This document shows positions 16,157 to 25,075 of a stretch of 36,233 bases of DNA, in pieces. The notes under the pieces are model-generated. The model was not told the origin of the DNA. It saw only the letters and a list, made by a program, of their open reading frames with translations, and searched no databases. Numbering within the stretch: position 1 is the stretch's first letter; every line of letters starts with the position of its first letter. Position numbers and translations under genes: made by a program. Origin of the DNA: an uncultured Oscillospiraceae bacterium (GTDB lineage: Bacteria > Bacillota > Clostridia > Oscillospirales > Oscillospiraceae). The stretch covers positions 1-36,233 of the forward strand of contig CAADUW010000085.1 in assembly GCA_900752285.1 (NCBI GenBank), in the 5' to 3' direction.

Positions 16157-16202
16157 TTGAAAAACGGAGGGAGATAGGGTAAAATAGTTTCATGGAAACT
16201 AT
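16157..16202 (+). promoter_or_regulatory. efp promoter with dyad at the start site
   Basis: TTGAAA 16157-16162, 17-nt spacer, TAAAAT 16180-16185. A perfect 8-bp dyad ATAGTTTC-ATG-GAAACTAT (16184-16202) covers the -10 end and the predicted start, and CTCCCC/GGGGAG (16212-16227) follows in the leader. The dyad could be an operator or a 5' mRNA hairpin. Confidence 0.55.
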
Positions 16203-16250
16203 GTCATTCGACTCCCCGCAGGGGGAGGACACTTTAGGAGGAAAATAGAA

Positions 16251-16814
16251 ATGATTTCTGCCAGCGAATTCAGAAACGGCGTTACCTTTGAAATGGACGG
16301 CAAGGTTATGCAGGTCGTTGAGTTCCAGCACGTGAAGCCCGGCAAGGGCGCAGCTTTTGTCCGTGTGAAGATGCGTAATGTGATCACCGGCGGCGTGACC
16401 GAGACCAGCTTCAACCCCACTGCCAAGTACCCCACCGCTTTCGTCGAGAGAAAGAAGATGGAGTATTCCTACAATGACGGCTCCCTGTACTACTTCATGG
16501 ACAGCGAGACCTATGAACTGGAGCCCATCGACGGTTCCGTTCTGGACGACTCCTTCAAGTTCGTCAAGGAGAACGACGTCTGCACCATCCTGAGCTACAA
16601 GGGCAAGGTGTTCGGCGTGGAAGCTCCCAACTTTGCCGACCTGGTGGTCACCAAGACCGAGCCCGGCTTTGCCGGCAACACCGCTACCAACGTGCTGAAG
16701 CCCGCTACCGTGGAGACCGGCGCGGATGTGAAGGTGCCTCTGTTCATTAACGAGGGCGATAAGATTCAGATTGACACCCGCACCGGTGAGTATCTGGGCC
16801 GTTCCAAGGCTTAA
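16251..16814 (+). CDS. efp: elongation factor P
   Basis: Ribosome-binding factor that relieves stalling at polyproline stretches. 187 aa, full length. Seen: the KOW-like N-terminal domain with the modification loop KPGKGAAF, where Lys32 is the residue modified in families using lysine; the middle domain ([16 protein letters not shown]); and the C-terminal OB domain ending [11 protein letters not shown]. No EpmA-type partner is in the window, so the Lys modification route, if any, is unknown. Start ATG 16251 with AGGAGGAAA 8 nt upstream. Followed after 34 bases by the acidic zinc-ribbon gene, probably in the same transcript. Confidence 0.97.
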   Translation: MISASEFRNGVTFEMDGKVMQVVEFQHVKPGKGAAFVRVKMRNVITGGVTETSFNPTAKYPTAFVERKKMEYSYNDGSLYYFMDSETYELEPIDGSVLDDSFKFVKENDVCTILSYKGKVFGVEAPNFADLVVTKTEPGFAGNTATNVLKPATVETGADVKVPLFINEGDKIQIDTRTGEYLGRSKA

Positions 16815-16848
16815 TTGCGTCGCTGTGAACCGATAAAGGAGGTTTCTC

Positions 16849-17310
16849 ATGACTATTTCTGAAAAGTCCGCCTACCTGAAGGGCCTGATGGACGGCCTGA
16901 AGCTGGACACCGAGTCGAACGAAGGCAAGATGATTGCCGCCATCGTGGATCTGCTGGGCGATATGACCCGGAAGGTCACCGACATCGAAACCACTACCAT
17001 CGACATCTCCGATGAGTTGGACGAGATCGAAGAGGATCTGGACGCCATCGAGGACTACATCCTGGACGAGGATGAGGACGATTGGGATGAGGATGACGAC
17101 GAGGCCTGGGACGACGAAGATGAGGACGAGGACGACGAGGATGAGGAAGATGAAGACTTCGACCTCGGTGACGACGAGACCATCTACGAAGTAGAGTGCT
17201 CCTGCGGCAACATCATCGACTTCGACGAGGAAACGCTGGAAAAGGGAAGCATCGTCTGCCCCAAGTGCGGCGAGACCCTTGAGTTCTCCCTTGAGGATGA
17301 CGAAGAGTAA
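16849..17310 (+). CDS. acidic CxxC zinc-ribbon protein (CD1247 N-terminal domain type)
   Basis: 153 aa in three parts. Residues 1-50 are helical (SAYLKGLMDGLKLD), matching the CD1247-type N-terminal domain of Clostridia. Residues about 55-115 are almost entirely Asp/Glu, with about 30 consecutive acidic or near-acidic positions. Residues 120-150 hold CSCG and CPKCG, a likely zinc ribbon. Start ATG 16849 with AAGGAGG 6 nt upstream. It lies 34 bp after efp and ends at a strong terminator. Function unknown. The acidic tail plus zinc ribbon suggests binding to nucleic-acid-associated basic proteins or the ribosome, but that is inference. Confidence 0.8.
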   Translation: MTISEKSAYLKGLMDGLKLDTESNEGKMIAAIVDLLGDMTRKVTDIETTTIDISDELDEIEEDLDAIEDYILDEDEDDWDEDDDEAWDDEDEDEDDEDEEDEDFDLGDDETIYEVECSCGNIIDFDEETLEKGSIVCPKCGETLEFSLEDDEE

Positions 17311-17315
17311 ATGAA

Positions 17316-17349
17316 AAAAATCCCACCGATTTTCATCGGTGGGATTTTT
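17316..17349 (+). terminator. terminator of the efp transcription unit
   Basis: Perfect 15-bp stem AAAAATCCCACCGAT (17316-17330), loop TTTC, complement to 17349 ending in T5. Strong intrinsic terminator, symmetric enough to act both ways. Confidence 0.9.
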
Positions 17350-17362
17350 GGGACAGTTGCAC

Positions 17363-17394
17363 GCAGCCCCTCCTGCCTTTGCAGGAGGGGCTGC
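17363..17394 (-). terminator. terminator of the LtaS-like gene
   Basis: Perfect 14-bp stem (17363-17376 with 17381-17394) nine bases beyond the stop codon of the minus-strand gene. No strong T-run follows on the minus strand, so it may rely on the neighbouring terminator at 17316-17349. Confidence 0.6.
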
Positions 17395-17402
17395 ATTTGT
17401 AT

Positions 17403-19448
17403 TTACTTTGTATCCGGTTCCCGGAACAGCTTTCCGTAGAAATCGTTGTTGAGGACGCCGCGGCAGTAGGTCACCTTGTTTTTAACAATGGCCTTCATCC
17501 GGTCCACGTAGCCCTCCGGAATTTCCGTGTCCGCACTGACAGGTGTGAAGCCGGTGGAGGGGGTGTAGGTACCAAGCTCGGTTTTCCAGTCATAGGACAG
17601 GTTGAAAACCAGCGGCTCCCGGTCGGAGAATACATCCCGGCCCACAAACAGGCGGGAATCAAAGTCCACACCGAAGAGATTGCACAGGGTGGGCAGGATG
17701 TCCAGACTGGAGGTGGGGGCGGAAATCTCTACCGGCTCATCCTTTTCCAGACATCCGGACCAGATGATCAGCCGGTTGTGGTCCCGTTCCAGCCGGGTTG
17801 TTACGTTGAAGCCGTAAAGCTCAGACAGATTGTGCAGGGATCCCAGGGCCGAAGAATCGTCCAGCCCATAGGGGAAGTGGTCGGCGGAGATCACGAGCAC
17901 CGTGTCGTCCGCCTTGCCCGCCGCTTCCAACGCTTCCACGGTGTATTTCAGTGCGTTTTCCAGTTCCATCTGGCAGGCCAGATATGCCTTGACCTTTTCG
18001 GAGTAGGGGAGATTTTCTACCTCGTCCTTGTGCTTGATGGCGCTGGAATTCTTCCAGTAGTAGACGCTGTGTCCGCTGACGGACATGAAGTACAGGTTAA
18101 AGGGCTTGTCCTGATCCAGATATTTGGGCAGAATGCCCTGCATCATTTCCAGATCGCTCTGGGGGAATTTGTTGACCACATATTCCTCCATGCCGCTGCC
18201 CATGGCCATGAAGCCGTCGGGATAGCCCAGCAGATTGTGGGTGCGGTTTCGGTTGTAGAAAGTGCAGTCGTTGTTGTGGAAGGTGCCGCCGGTGTAACCG
18301 AGGGGGGTCAGGAAGGTGGCAATGTCCACCACGTAGTGGGAGGTGGCAAGGCCCATGGAGTTTCCGCCCTCGGTAGGCAGTACACCGAACAGATTCAGAA
18401 CCTCGCCGCCGGTGGTTCCGGCGCTGGTGGGCTGATAGTAGTCGGTGAACCGGAATCCGGAGTTTGCCAGACGGTAGAGGGTGGGCGTCCGCTCCGGGTC
18501 GATGACCTCGGCGGTGAAGGCTTCGGCACTAATGAAAATCAGATTCTTTCCGGCAAATTTTCCGGTGTAAGCATTTTTGGAGGAAGGAGTCTGGCTGGCT
18601 ACGTATGCCGCCAGATCCTTGGTGGCGCCGGTGCACCGGTCAAAAGGCAGATCCAGCTCGTTCTTTCCGTAGACCACGGGCTGTGTTTCCTCGGGCACGC
18701 TTTCGGCAGGCTGCGAGGTTTCCGGCACCGTTACCGGCTCTGTGGCAAAGTCCTCAAACTGCAGGGGATCGTCCTTGCTGCCGATGTACCGCAGATCCAA
18801 CCGAACGCCGGTCATCAGTCCGAAATACTGCACGGCAGCCTCAAAATTGTATCCCTCTCCGCCGTAAACGGACCAGGTCAGCTCGGACAGATGTACGCTG
18901 CCCCAGCCCAGTCCGTAAAGCACCAGTACGGCGGCAAACTTCGCAAGCAGGGGACGAAGCTTCGGACGCACCCCGGGATCTCTGCGGAAACCGAAAACGC
19001 CGTACAGCACGGCGGGCAGCAGCAGAAAAATCAGGAACAGAATGCCGGTGGGGGAGGTGATCAGCCCGAGGGCATCGCCCATGAAGCCGTTGACTACACC
19101 GCCGGCACCGTTTTGGATGGTGGAAACGTCATACAGCACCTTGAACATCCGGAATACAAAGTATTCCACACCGTAGGGAATGGCGAGCACCACCAGCAGG
19201 ATCTGCCGCATAACCTGATTGACCCGTCTGGGAAACAGACTGACAAACAGCTGAATCAGTGCGCCAAGACTCAGAGAGAAGAGGGTAATGGGAATGAGTC
19301 CAGTCAGATCCGGATGCCCAAAGACGCCGACGGCAAACAGAATTTCCCAATAAACCAGCGCCAGCGGAAAAAGCACATCCCAAAAACGAAGCCCGCCCCG
19401 CCGAGGGGAAGCGGAACACACCTGACTGGAATTCGACTCGGAATACAT
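17403..19448 (-). CDS. LtaS-like membrane sulfatase / phosphoglycerol transferase
   Basis: 681 aa, membrane-embedded enzyme with an external catalytic domain. Seen: about five transmembrane segments (near 23-43, 50-72, 80-100, 134-153 and 168-186), a Pro/Glu/Thr linker at 232-260, then a sulfatase-fold domain. Active-site residues of lipoteichoic acid synthases are visible: Glu309 (ISAEAF), nucleophile Thr345 or 346 (SAGTTGGE), Asp523 and His524 (SADHFPYG). Known: such enzymes transfer glycerol phosphate from phosphatidylglycerol to anchored chains or glycolipids. Start: ATG 19448, not the frame's first TTG, because GGAGG is 7 nt upstream and a promoter precedes it. Monocistronic, divergent from the str operon. 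Whether it makes LTA or modifies another polymer is not decidable. Confidence 0.9.
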   Translation of the reverse strand: MYSESNSSQVCSASPRRGGLRFWDVLFPLALVYWEILFAVGVFGHPDLTGLIPITLFSLSLGALIQLFVSLFPRRVNQVMRQILLVVLAIPYGVEYFVFRMFKVLYDVSTIQNGAGGVVNGFMGDALGLITSPTGILFLIFLLLPAVLYGVFGFRRDPGVRPKLRPLLAKFAAVLVLYGLGWGSVHLSELTWSVYGGEGYNFEAAVQYFGLMTGVRLDLRYIGSKDDPLQFEDFATEPVTVPETSQPAESVPEETQPVVYGKNELDLPFDRCTGATKDLAAYVASQTPSSKNAYTGKFAGKNLIFISAEAFTAEVIDPERTPTLYRLANSGFRFTDYYQPTSAGTTGGEVLNLFGVLPTEGGNSMGLATSHYVVDIATFLTPLGYTGGTFHNNDCTFYNRNRTHNLLGYPDGFMAMGSGMEEYVVNKFPQSDLEMMQGILPKYLDQDKPFNLYFMSVSGHSVYYWKNSSAIKHKDEVENLPYSEKVKAYLACQMELENALKYTVEALEAAGKADDTVLVISADHFPYGLDDSSALGSLHNLSELYGFNVTTRLERDHNRLIIWSGCLEKDEPVEISAPTSSLDILPTLCNLFGVDFDSRLFVGRDVFSDREPLVFNLSYDWKTELGTYTPSTGFTPVSADTEIPEGYVDRMKAIVKNKVTYCRGVLNNDFYGKLFREPDTK

Positions 19449-19480
19449 ACAAAGACCTCCGACAGACAATAATCCACTAC

Positions 19481-19509
19481 ATTATAATAAGAAGGACGAA
19501 TAAAGTCAA
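19481..19509 (-). promoter_or_regulatory. promoter of the LtaS-like gene
   Basis: Minus strand: TTGACT (19509-19504), 17-nt spacer, TATAAT (19486-19481), about 30 nt before the start codon. Confidence 0.85.
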
Positions 19510-19617
19510 TGCGCCCGAAAAAAAGTCGAGAAAAAGTAAAAAATGTATATTCCGGGCGGACAGATGCACACGAAATAAAAAATCAGCAGATTTACAAAAT
19601 TTCTTTTCTGAAATTTG

Positions 19618-19645
19618 TTGACAATTTCTGATTTTTGCGTATAAT
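19618..19645 (+). promoter_or_regulatory. promoter of the str operon
   Basis: Consensus TTGACA 19618-19623, 16-nt spacer, TATAAT 19640-19645. Strong promoter for a high-output operon; the L7Ae-like ATG follows only 10 nt after the -10 box. Confidence 0.9.
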
Positions 19646-19655
19646 ATCATCTTGT

Positions 19656-19937
19656 ATGGATAAAAAAGAGGATTATGTCCTCCCGAGCGATGATGTGCTT
19701 CCGGCTGCGGCCCGCGGAAGGGTCGTGGTGGGGGCGAAGCAGCTGCAGAAGGCACTGCTCAGACACACCGCAAAGGAGATTTATCTTGCCCTGGATGCGG
19801 ATCCCATGGTCACGGAGCCAATTGTGAAGCTTTGTGCCGAAGCAGGGATCGCGCCCAGATGGGTGCCCAGCAAAGCCCGGTTGGGAAAGCTCTGCGGCAT
19901 CGATGTAGACGCCGCGGCGGTCGCCGTGGTGGAGTAA
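19656..19937 (+). CDS. L7Ae-like ribosomal/RNA-binding protein (YbxF type)
   Basis: 93 aa from ATG 19656. Seen: VVVGAKQLQKALLRHTAKEI followed by LALDADP, then KLGKLCGIDVDAAAVAVV, the L7Ae/L30e kink-turn-binding pattern of Bacillus YbxF, which sits at the same place before rpsL. Start is uncertain: ATG 19656 would make the mRNA nearly leaderless (about 4 nt after the predicted start) and adds about ten residues relative to YbxF as I remember it; an in-frame GTG at 19695 would shorten it by 13 codons but lacks a clear ribosome site. Known: YbxF-type proteins bind kink-turn RNA on the ribosome; not essential in Bacillus. Confidence 0.85.
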   Translation: MDKKEDYVLPSDDVLPAAARGRVVVGAKQLQKALLRHTAKEIYLALDADPMVTEPIVKLCAEAGIAPRWVPSKARLGKLCGIDVDAAAVAVVE

Positions 19938-19949
19938 GCCTGTTTTCTC

Positions 19950-19993
19950 CGGGAATTCTCCCGTGGAAAAATATGTACCCCGCAAGCTTGCGG
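19950..19993. repeat. two small palindromes between the L7Ae-like gene and rpsL
   Basis: CGGGA-ATTC-TCCCG (19950-19963) and the 14-nt palindrome CCGCAAGCTTGCGG (19980-19993). No T-run follows, so these are not terminators; they may be mRNA processing or stability elements ahead of the rpsL ribosome site. Confidence 0.4.
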
Positions 19994-20018
19994 AGAATCA
20001 AAAGAAAGGAGAAATTAG

Positions 20019-20444
20019 ATGCCTACTTTTAACCAGCTCGTCAAAAGCGGTCGTCAGCAGTCCACCTACAAGTCCACTGCTCCCGCCCTGCAGAGAGGTC
20101 TGAACACTCTGGAGAACAAGGCTACCAATCTGCCCTCCCCCCAGAAGCGCGGTGTGTGCACTGCTGTTCGTACCACCACCCCCAAGAAGCCTAACTCTGC
20201 TCTGCGGAAGATCGCCCGTGTTCGCCTGACCAACGGTATGGAAGTTTCCGCTTACATCCCCGGTGTCGGTCACAACCTGCAGGAGCACTCCGTGGTTCTG
20301 ATCCGCGGCGGTCGTGTCAAGGACCTCCCCGGTGTCCGTTACCACATCATCCGCGGCACTCTGGATACCCAGGGCGTGCAGAACCGGATGCAGTCCCGCT
20401 CCAAGTACGGTGCGAAGCGTCCCAAGGCCGGTAAGAAGAAGTAA
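20019..20444 (+). CDS. rpsL: 30S ribosomal protein S12
   Basis: 141 aa decoding-centre protein of the small subunit. Seen: N-terminal [11 protein letters not shown], the streptomycin-region segments [13 protein letters not shown] (about 52-64) and [13 protein letters not shown] (about 97-109), and a basic C-terminus PKAGKKK. The two lysines of these segments that commonly change in streptomycin resistance are wild type. Start ATG 20019 with AAAGGAGAA about 6 nt upstream. Second gene of the str operon. Confidence 0.98.
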   Translation: MPTFNQLVKSGRQQSTYKSTAPALQRGLNTLENKATNLPSPQKRGVCTAVRTTTPKKPNSALRKIARVRLTNGMEVSAYIPGVGHNLQEHSVVLIRGGRVKDLPGVRYHIIRGTLDTQGVQNRMQSRSKYGAKRPKAGKKK

Positions 20445-20495
20445 TTCTTCCCGTCCGAATTTTTACAGCAACCCTACGCCTTAAAGCAAGGCAAT

Positions 20496-20538
20496 GCCTT
20501 GCCAGCGTTTTATATAGTATATAAAACCTCTGGCAGGC
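20496..20538 (+). promoter_or_regulatory. hairpin in the rpsL-rpsG intercistronic region
   Basis: Centre: GTTTTATATA (20507-20516), one base, TATATAAAAC (20518-20527), a perfect 10-bp stem. Flanks GCCTTGCCAG and CTGGCAGGC extend it imperfectly to about 20 bp. It lies in a 156-nt gap, large for a str operon. Possible RNA processing site or regulator binding site; in E. coli the same intercistronic gap carries the S7 autoregulatory site. Confidence 0.5.
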
Positions 20539-20600
20539 ACAACGAAAGGCATACTTTCGAGTACCGATGAAATCATTATATTATGAAGGAGGGAAGCAAA

Positions 20601-21071
<471 letters not shown>

Positions 21072-21086
21072 TCAAGGAGAAAATCA

Positions 21087-23165
21087 ATGCCTAGACAGTA
21101 TTCCCTGGAAAATACCAGAAACTTCGGCATCATGGCGCACATCGATGCCGGTAAAACCACTACGACCGAGCGTATTCTGTTCTACACCGGCCGTAACTAC
21201 AAGATCGGTGAAACCCATGACGGCACCGCTACCATGGACTGGATGGCTCAGGAGCAGGAGCGTGGTATTACCATCACCTCCGCTGCTACCACCTGCTTCT
21301 GGAAGGGCTGCCGGCTGAACATCATCGACACCCCGGGTCACGTGGACTTCACCGTTGAGGTTGAGCGTTCCCTGCGTGTTCTGGACGGTGCTGTCACCGT
21401 TCTGTGCGCGAAGGGCGGCGTGGAGCCTCAGACCGAGACCGTCTGGCGTCAGGCCGACGAGTACAAGGTTCCCCGGATGATCTACGTGAACAAGATGGAC
21501 ATCATGGGCGCCAACTTCTACCGCGTTCTCGAGATGATCGACGAGCGCCTGAAGTGCAACGCCGTGCCCATTCAGCTGCCCATCGGCTCCGAGGCTTTCT
21601 TCAAGGGCAACATCGACCTGCTGACCATGAAGGCAAATGTCTTCTATGATGAGCTGGGTAAGGATGTGCGCGTGGAGGACATCCCCGAGGATATGGTGGA
21701 TCTTGCAAACGAGTACCACGAGAAGCTGATGGATGCCGTTTCCGTCTTTGACGACGACATTGCCATGGCTTATCTGGAAGGCGAAGAGATCCCCGTTGAG
21801 AAGATCAAGGAAGTCATCCGGAAAGCTACCATTGCCAACGAGATGGTTCCCGTTGTCTGCGGTACTTCCTACAAGAACAAGGGCGTTCAGGAACTGCTGG
21901 ACGCGGTGGTTGACTACATGCCCAGCCCTCTGGATAAGAAGGGCATCAAGGGCATCAACCCCGAGACCGAGGAAGAGGACTTCCGTCCCGCTTCCGATGA
22001 TGCTCCCTTCTCCGCTCTGGCGTTCAAGATTGCGACCGACCCCTACGTCGGCAAGCTGTGCTACTTCCGTGTGTACTCCGGTACGCTGGAGAAGGGCACC
22101 ACTGTTCTGAACTGCACCAAGGGCACCAAGGAGCGTCTGGGTCGTATCCTGCAGATGCACGCCAACCACAGAGAGGATATTGATGTTGTCTATGCCGGCG
22201 ACATCGCTGCCGCTGTCGGTGTGAAGAACACTACCACCGGCGATACCTTCTGTGACGAGGACCACCCCATCATTCTGGAGTCCATGGTCTTCCCCGAGCC
22301 TGTTATCCGCGTGGCCATCGAGCCCAAGACCAAGGCCGGTCAGGAAAAGATGGGCATTGCTCTGGCAAAGCTGGCTGAAGAGGATCCCACCTTCCGGACC
22401 TACACCGATGAGGAAACCGGTCAGACCATCATCGCCGGTATGGGCGAGCTCCATCTGGAGATCATCGTTGATCGTCTGCTCCGTGAGTTCAAGGTGGAGG
22501 CCAACGTTGGCGCACCTCAGGTCGCTTACAAGGAGACCATCCGCAAGGCTGTGGATCAGGAAACCAAGTACGCCCGTCAGTCCGGTGGTAAGGGCCAGTA
22601 CGGCCATGTCAAGATTCATGTGGAGCCCAATGAGCCCGGCAAGGGCTATGAGTTCGTCAACGCCATTGTTGGCGGCGCCATCCCCAAGGAGTATATCCCC
22701 GCGGTTGACGCCGGTATTCAGGGCGCCATGACTGCCGGTGTTCTGGCAGGCTTCCCTGTGGTCGATGTGAAGGTCACTCTGTATGACGGCTCCTTCCACG
22801 AAGTCGACTCCTCTGAAATGGCGTTTAAGATCGCCGGTTCCATGGCCTTCAAGGAGGCCTGCCGCAAGGCGAACCCCGTGATTCTGGAGCCCATCATGAA
22901 GGTTGCCGTTGTGGTCCCCGATGACTACATGGGCGTTGTGATCGGCGATATTACCGCTCGCCGCGGCAATATTCTGGGCCAGATCACCCGTACCGGCAGC
23001 GTTCAGGTGGACGCTAATGTGCCTCTGGCAGAGATGTTCGGTTATGCAACCGACCTCCGTTCCAAGACCCAGGGCCGTGGCCAGTACTCCATGGAGCCCA
23101 GCCACTATACCGAACTGCCCAAGTCCAAGAGCGAAGAGATTATCAAGAGCCGTACCAGAGACTGA
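21087..23165 (+). CDS. fusA: elongation factor G
   Basis: 692-aa translocation GTPase. Seen: P-loop AHIDAGKT at 17-24, switch I region [15 protein letters not shown]3 DTPGHVDF, G4 NKMD, then domains II to V with GGKGQYGHV in domain IV. All GTPase motifs are intact and length is normal. Start ATG 21087, fifteen bases after the rpsG stop, with AAGGAG upstream. Third core gene of the str operon; no second fusA-like gene is in the window. Confidence 0.98.
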   Translation: MPRQYSLENTRNFGIMAHIDAGKTTTTERILFYTGRNYKIGETHDGTATMDWMAQEQERGITITSAATTCFWKGCRLNIIDTPGHVDFTVEVERSLRVLDGAVTVLCAKGGVEPQTETVWRQADEYKVPRMIYVNKMDIMGANFYRVLEMIDERLKCNAVPIQLPIGSEAFFKGNIDLLTMKANVFYDELGKDVRVEDIPEDMVDLANEYHEKLMDAVSVFDDDIAMAYLEGEEIPVEKIKEVIRKATIANEMVPVVCGTSYKNKGVQELLDAVVDYMPSPLDKKGIKGINPETEEEDFRPASDDAPFSALAFKIATDPYVGKLCYFRVYSGTLEKGTTVLNCTKGTKERLGRILQMHANHREDIDVVYAGDIAAAVGVKNTTTGDTFCDEDHPIILESMVFPEPVIRVAIEPKTKAGQEKMGIALAKLAEEDPTFRTYTDEETGQTIIAGMGELHLEIIVDRLLREFKVEANVGAPQVAYKETIRKAVDQETKYARQSGGKGQYGHVKIHVEPNEPGKGYEFVNAIVGGAIPKEYIPAVDAGIQGAMTAGVLAGFPVVDVKVTLYDGSFHEVDSSEMAFKIAGSMAFKEACRKANPVILEPIMKVAVVVPDDYMGVVIGDITARRGNILGQITRTGSVQVDANVPLAEMFGYATDLRSKTQGRGQYSMEPSHYTELPKSKSEEIIKSRTRD

Positions 23166-23200
23166 TTTTCCCCGTTTTCGGAATATTTAAAAAATTTCTC

Positions 23201-23250
23201 TTGTGTTTCCCTGCAAATTGTAGTATGATGTACACAGTGTGCAGGGAAAC
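23201..23250 (+). promoter_or_regulatory. tuf promoter flanked by an 11-bp inverted repeat
   Basis: TTGTGT 23201-23206, 17-nt spacer, TATGAT 23224-23229. Arms GTTTCCCTGCA (23205-23215) and TGCAGGGAAAC (23240-23250) are perfect complements around the -10 box with a 24-bp centre. The right arm would be just inside the transcript. It gives EF-Tu its own promoter and a possible operator. Confidence 0.7.
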
Positions 23251-23310
23251 CGCACGGGATAACATTTCAAAATCTTTTGTGAAAACAAAATAACAGGAGG
23301 ATTTCTTCAA

Positions 23311-24519
23311 ATGGCAAAGCAGAAGTTTGAAAGAACCAAGCCCCATGTTAACATCGGCACCATTGGCCATGTTGACCACGGCAAGACCACTCTGACCGCC
23401 GCTATCACCAAGTACCTGGCTCTGCAGGGCAAGGCTCAGTTCGAGGACTACGCTTCCATCGATAAGGCTCCCGAGGAGAAGGCTCGTGGTATCACGATCA
23501 ACACCGCTCACGTTGAGTACGAGACTGACAAGCGTCACTACGCTCACGTTGACTGCCCGGGTCACGCTGACTATATCAAGAACATGATCACCGGTGCTGC
23601 TCAGATGGACGGCGCTATTCTGGTTATCGCCGCTACCGACGGCCCCATGGCTCAGACCAAGGAGCACCTGCTGCTGGCCCGTCAGGTCGGTGTGCCCTCC
23701 ATCGTTGTTTTCCTGAACAAGTGCGATCAGGTCGACGACGAGGAGCTGCTGGAGCTGGTTGAGATGGAAGTCCGCGAGACTCTGTCCTACTACGAGTTCC
23801 CCGGCGACGACATCCCCGTCATCAAGGGTTCCGCTCTGAACGCTCTGGTGAGCGAGTCCAAGGATCCCAACGCTCCTGAGTATGCCTGCATCAAGGAGCT
23901 GATGGACGCTGTCGACAACTATATCCCCCCTCCTGACCGTAAGGCTGATCAGCCCTTCCTGATGCCCGTTGAGGACGTCTTCACCATTTCCGGCCGTGGC
24001 ACCGTTGCTACCGGTCGTGTGGAGCGTGGTATCATCAAGAAGAACGAGGCCGTCGAAATCGTTGGCCTGCGTGAGGACAAGCTGAACACCGTCGTTACCG
24101 ACATCGAGATGTTCCACAAGCTGCTGGACTTCGCAGAAGCCGGCGACAACATCGGCGCTCTGCTGCGTGGTATCGACAAGAAGAACATCGAGCGTGGTCA
24201 GGTTCTGGCGAAGCCCGGTTCCATCCATCCTCACACCAAGTTTGCCGGCCAGGTCTACGTCCTGTCCAAGGAAGAAGGCGGCCGTCATACTCCTTTCTTC
24301 AATAACTACCGTCCTCAGTTCTACTTCCGTACCACTGACGTGACCGGCATCATCACTCTGCCCGAGGGCGTTGAGATGTGCATGCCCGGCGATAACGTTG
24401 TGATGCACGTTGAGCTGATCACCCCCATCGCTATTGAGAAGGGTCTGCGTTTCGCTATCCGTGAAGGCGGTCGTACCGTCGGTTCCGGCGTTGTCACCGA
24501 GATCGAGGAGCCCGCATAA
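23311..24519 (+). CDS. tuf: elongation factor Tu
   Basis: 402-aa GTPase that delivers aminoacyl-tRNA to the ribosome. Seen: P-loop GHVDHGKT at 19-26, RGITINTAH at 59-67, DCPGHADY at 81-88, NKCD at 136-139, and domains II and III with [13 protein letters not shown] and the C-terminal VVTEI. The phosphate-binding and switch His residues are intact. AGGAGG about 12 nt upstream of ATG 23311. Last gene of the str cluster, separated from fusA by its own promoter. Confidence 0.98.
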   Translation: MAKQKFERTKPHVNIGTIGHVDHGKTTLTAAITKYLALQGKAQFEDYASIDKAPEEKARGITINTAHVEYETDKRHYAHVDCPGHADYIKNMITGAAQMDGAILVIAATDGPMAQTKEHLLLARQVGVPSIVVFLNKCDQVDDEELLELVEMEVRETLSYYEFPGDDIPVIKGSALNALVSESKDPNAPEYACIKELMDAVDNYIPPPDRKADQPFLMPVEDVFTISGRGTVATGRVERGIIKKNEAVEIVGLREDKLNTVVTDIEMFHKLLDFAEAGDNIGALLRGIDKKNIERGQVLAKPGSIHPHTKFAGQVYVLSKEEGGRHTPFFNNYRPQFYFRTTDVTGIITLPEGVEMCMPGDNVVMHVELITPIAIEKGLRFAIREGGRTVGSGVVTEIEEPA

Positions 24520-24540
24520 TCGGTAAGGTAACCGAATAAC

Positions 24541-24573
24541 AATCGCCCCCGGAGAAATCCGGGGGCGATTTTG
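24541..24573 (+). terminator. terminator after tuf
   Basis: Perfect 13-bp stem AATCGCCCCCGGA (24541-24553), GAAA loop, complement to 24570 followed by TT. Ends the str operon. Confidence 0.85.
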
Positions 24574-24621
24574 TGGCGCTATGTCAACAGTTGGGGTAGA
24601 GACAAAACACAAATAATTGGG

Positions 24622-24655
24622 TCGTGTCGGAGTAAATCGCTCCGGCACGATTTTT
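24622..24655 (+). terminator. second terminator downstream of tuf
   Basis: 11-bp stem with one wobble (24622-24632 with 24640-24650), then T5. The stretch 24574-24621 between the two terminators (around GTCAACAGTTGGGGTAGAGA) holds no gene and may be a remnant; the second terminator would be redundant for tuf. Confidence 0.75.
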
Positions 24656-24703
24656 AGGTTCTATAATAAATGGGCGTGCGGATGGATTCAGTCAAAGCAA
24701 AAA

Positions 24704-24736
24704 GAAAACCACCGAACAAAAACTGTTCGGGGGTTT

Positions 24737-24737
<1 letters not shown>
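24704..24737 (-). terminator. terminator of the tRNA operon
   Basis: Minus strand: a 14-bp stem (24737-24724 with 24718-24705, including a mismatch/wobble), 5-nt loop, then TTTTCTTTTT. It begins at the last base of the encoded CCA of tRNA-Trp. Confidence 0.85.
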
Positions 24738-24812
<75 letters not shown>

Positions 24813-24843
24813 ATATGAAAAAAGGTCAGAACCCTGAATAAAC

Positions 24844-24920
24844 TGGTGGGCCTTCAGGGATTCGAACCCGGGACGATCCGGTTATGAGCCGGAGGCTCTA
24901 ACCAACTGAGCTAAAGGCCC
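24844..24920 (-). tRNA. tRNA-Met (anticodon CAT), or tRNA-Ile2
   Basis: Minus strand: acceptor GGGCCTT/AAGGCCC, D arm GCTC/GAGC, anticodon stem TCCGG/CCGGA with loop CTCATAA (anticodon CAT), T arm CCGGG-TTCGAAT-CCCTG with a mismatch-tolerant fit, discriminator A and encoded CCA. The full acceptor pairing excludes initiator tRNA. Elongator Met is favoured; lysidine-modified Ile2 cannot be excluded. Confidence 0.92.
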
Positions 24921-24950
24921 ATAAAGGGTGATCGAATCACCACGGCTAAA

Positions 24951-24979
24951 ATTATACCATGAAAGTATGATCTTGTCAA
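24951..24979 (-). promoter_or_regulatory. promoter of the tRNA-Met/tRNA-Trp operon
   Basis: Minus strand: TTGACA (24979-24974), 17-nt spacer, TATAAT (24956-24951), a perfect consensus about 25 nt before the mature tRNA-Met end. Confidence 0.92.
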
Positions 24980-25075
24980 GGAGAAGTTTTGAAACAGCGT
25001 GGTATGATTTGCAGAATCCCTTGTGTGACTGCCGGAAAATACTGCTGTGCTGGGTGGGGAAGTATGGGGAACCGC

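Noticed and set aside
17379..19472. 697-aa plus-strand ORF opposite the LtaS-like gene
   Set aside because: Antisense shadow of a clearly recognisable gene, created by biased codon use.
21084..24648. long minus-strand ORFs (673 and 501 aa) opposite fusA and tuf
   Set aside because: Shadows of conserved GTPase genes; His/Leu/Gly-rich nonsense composition.
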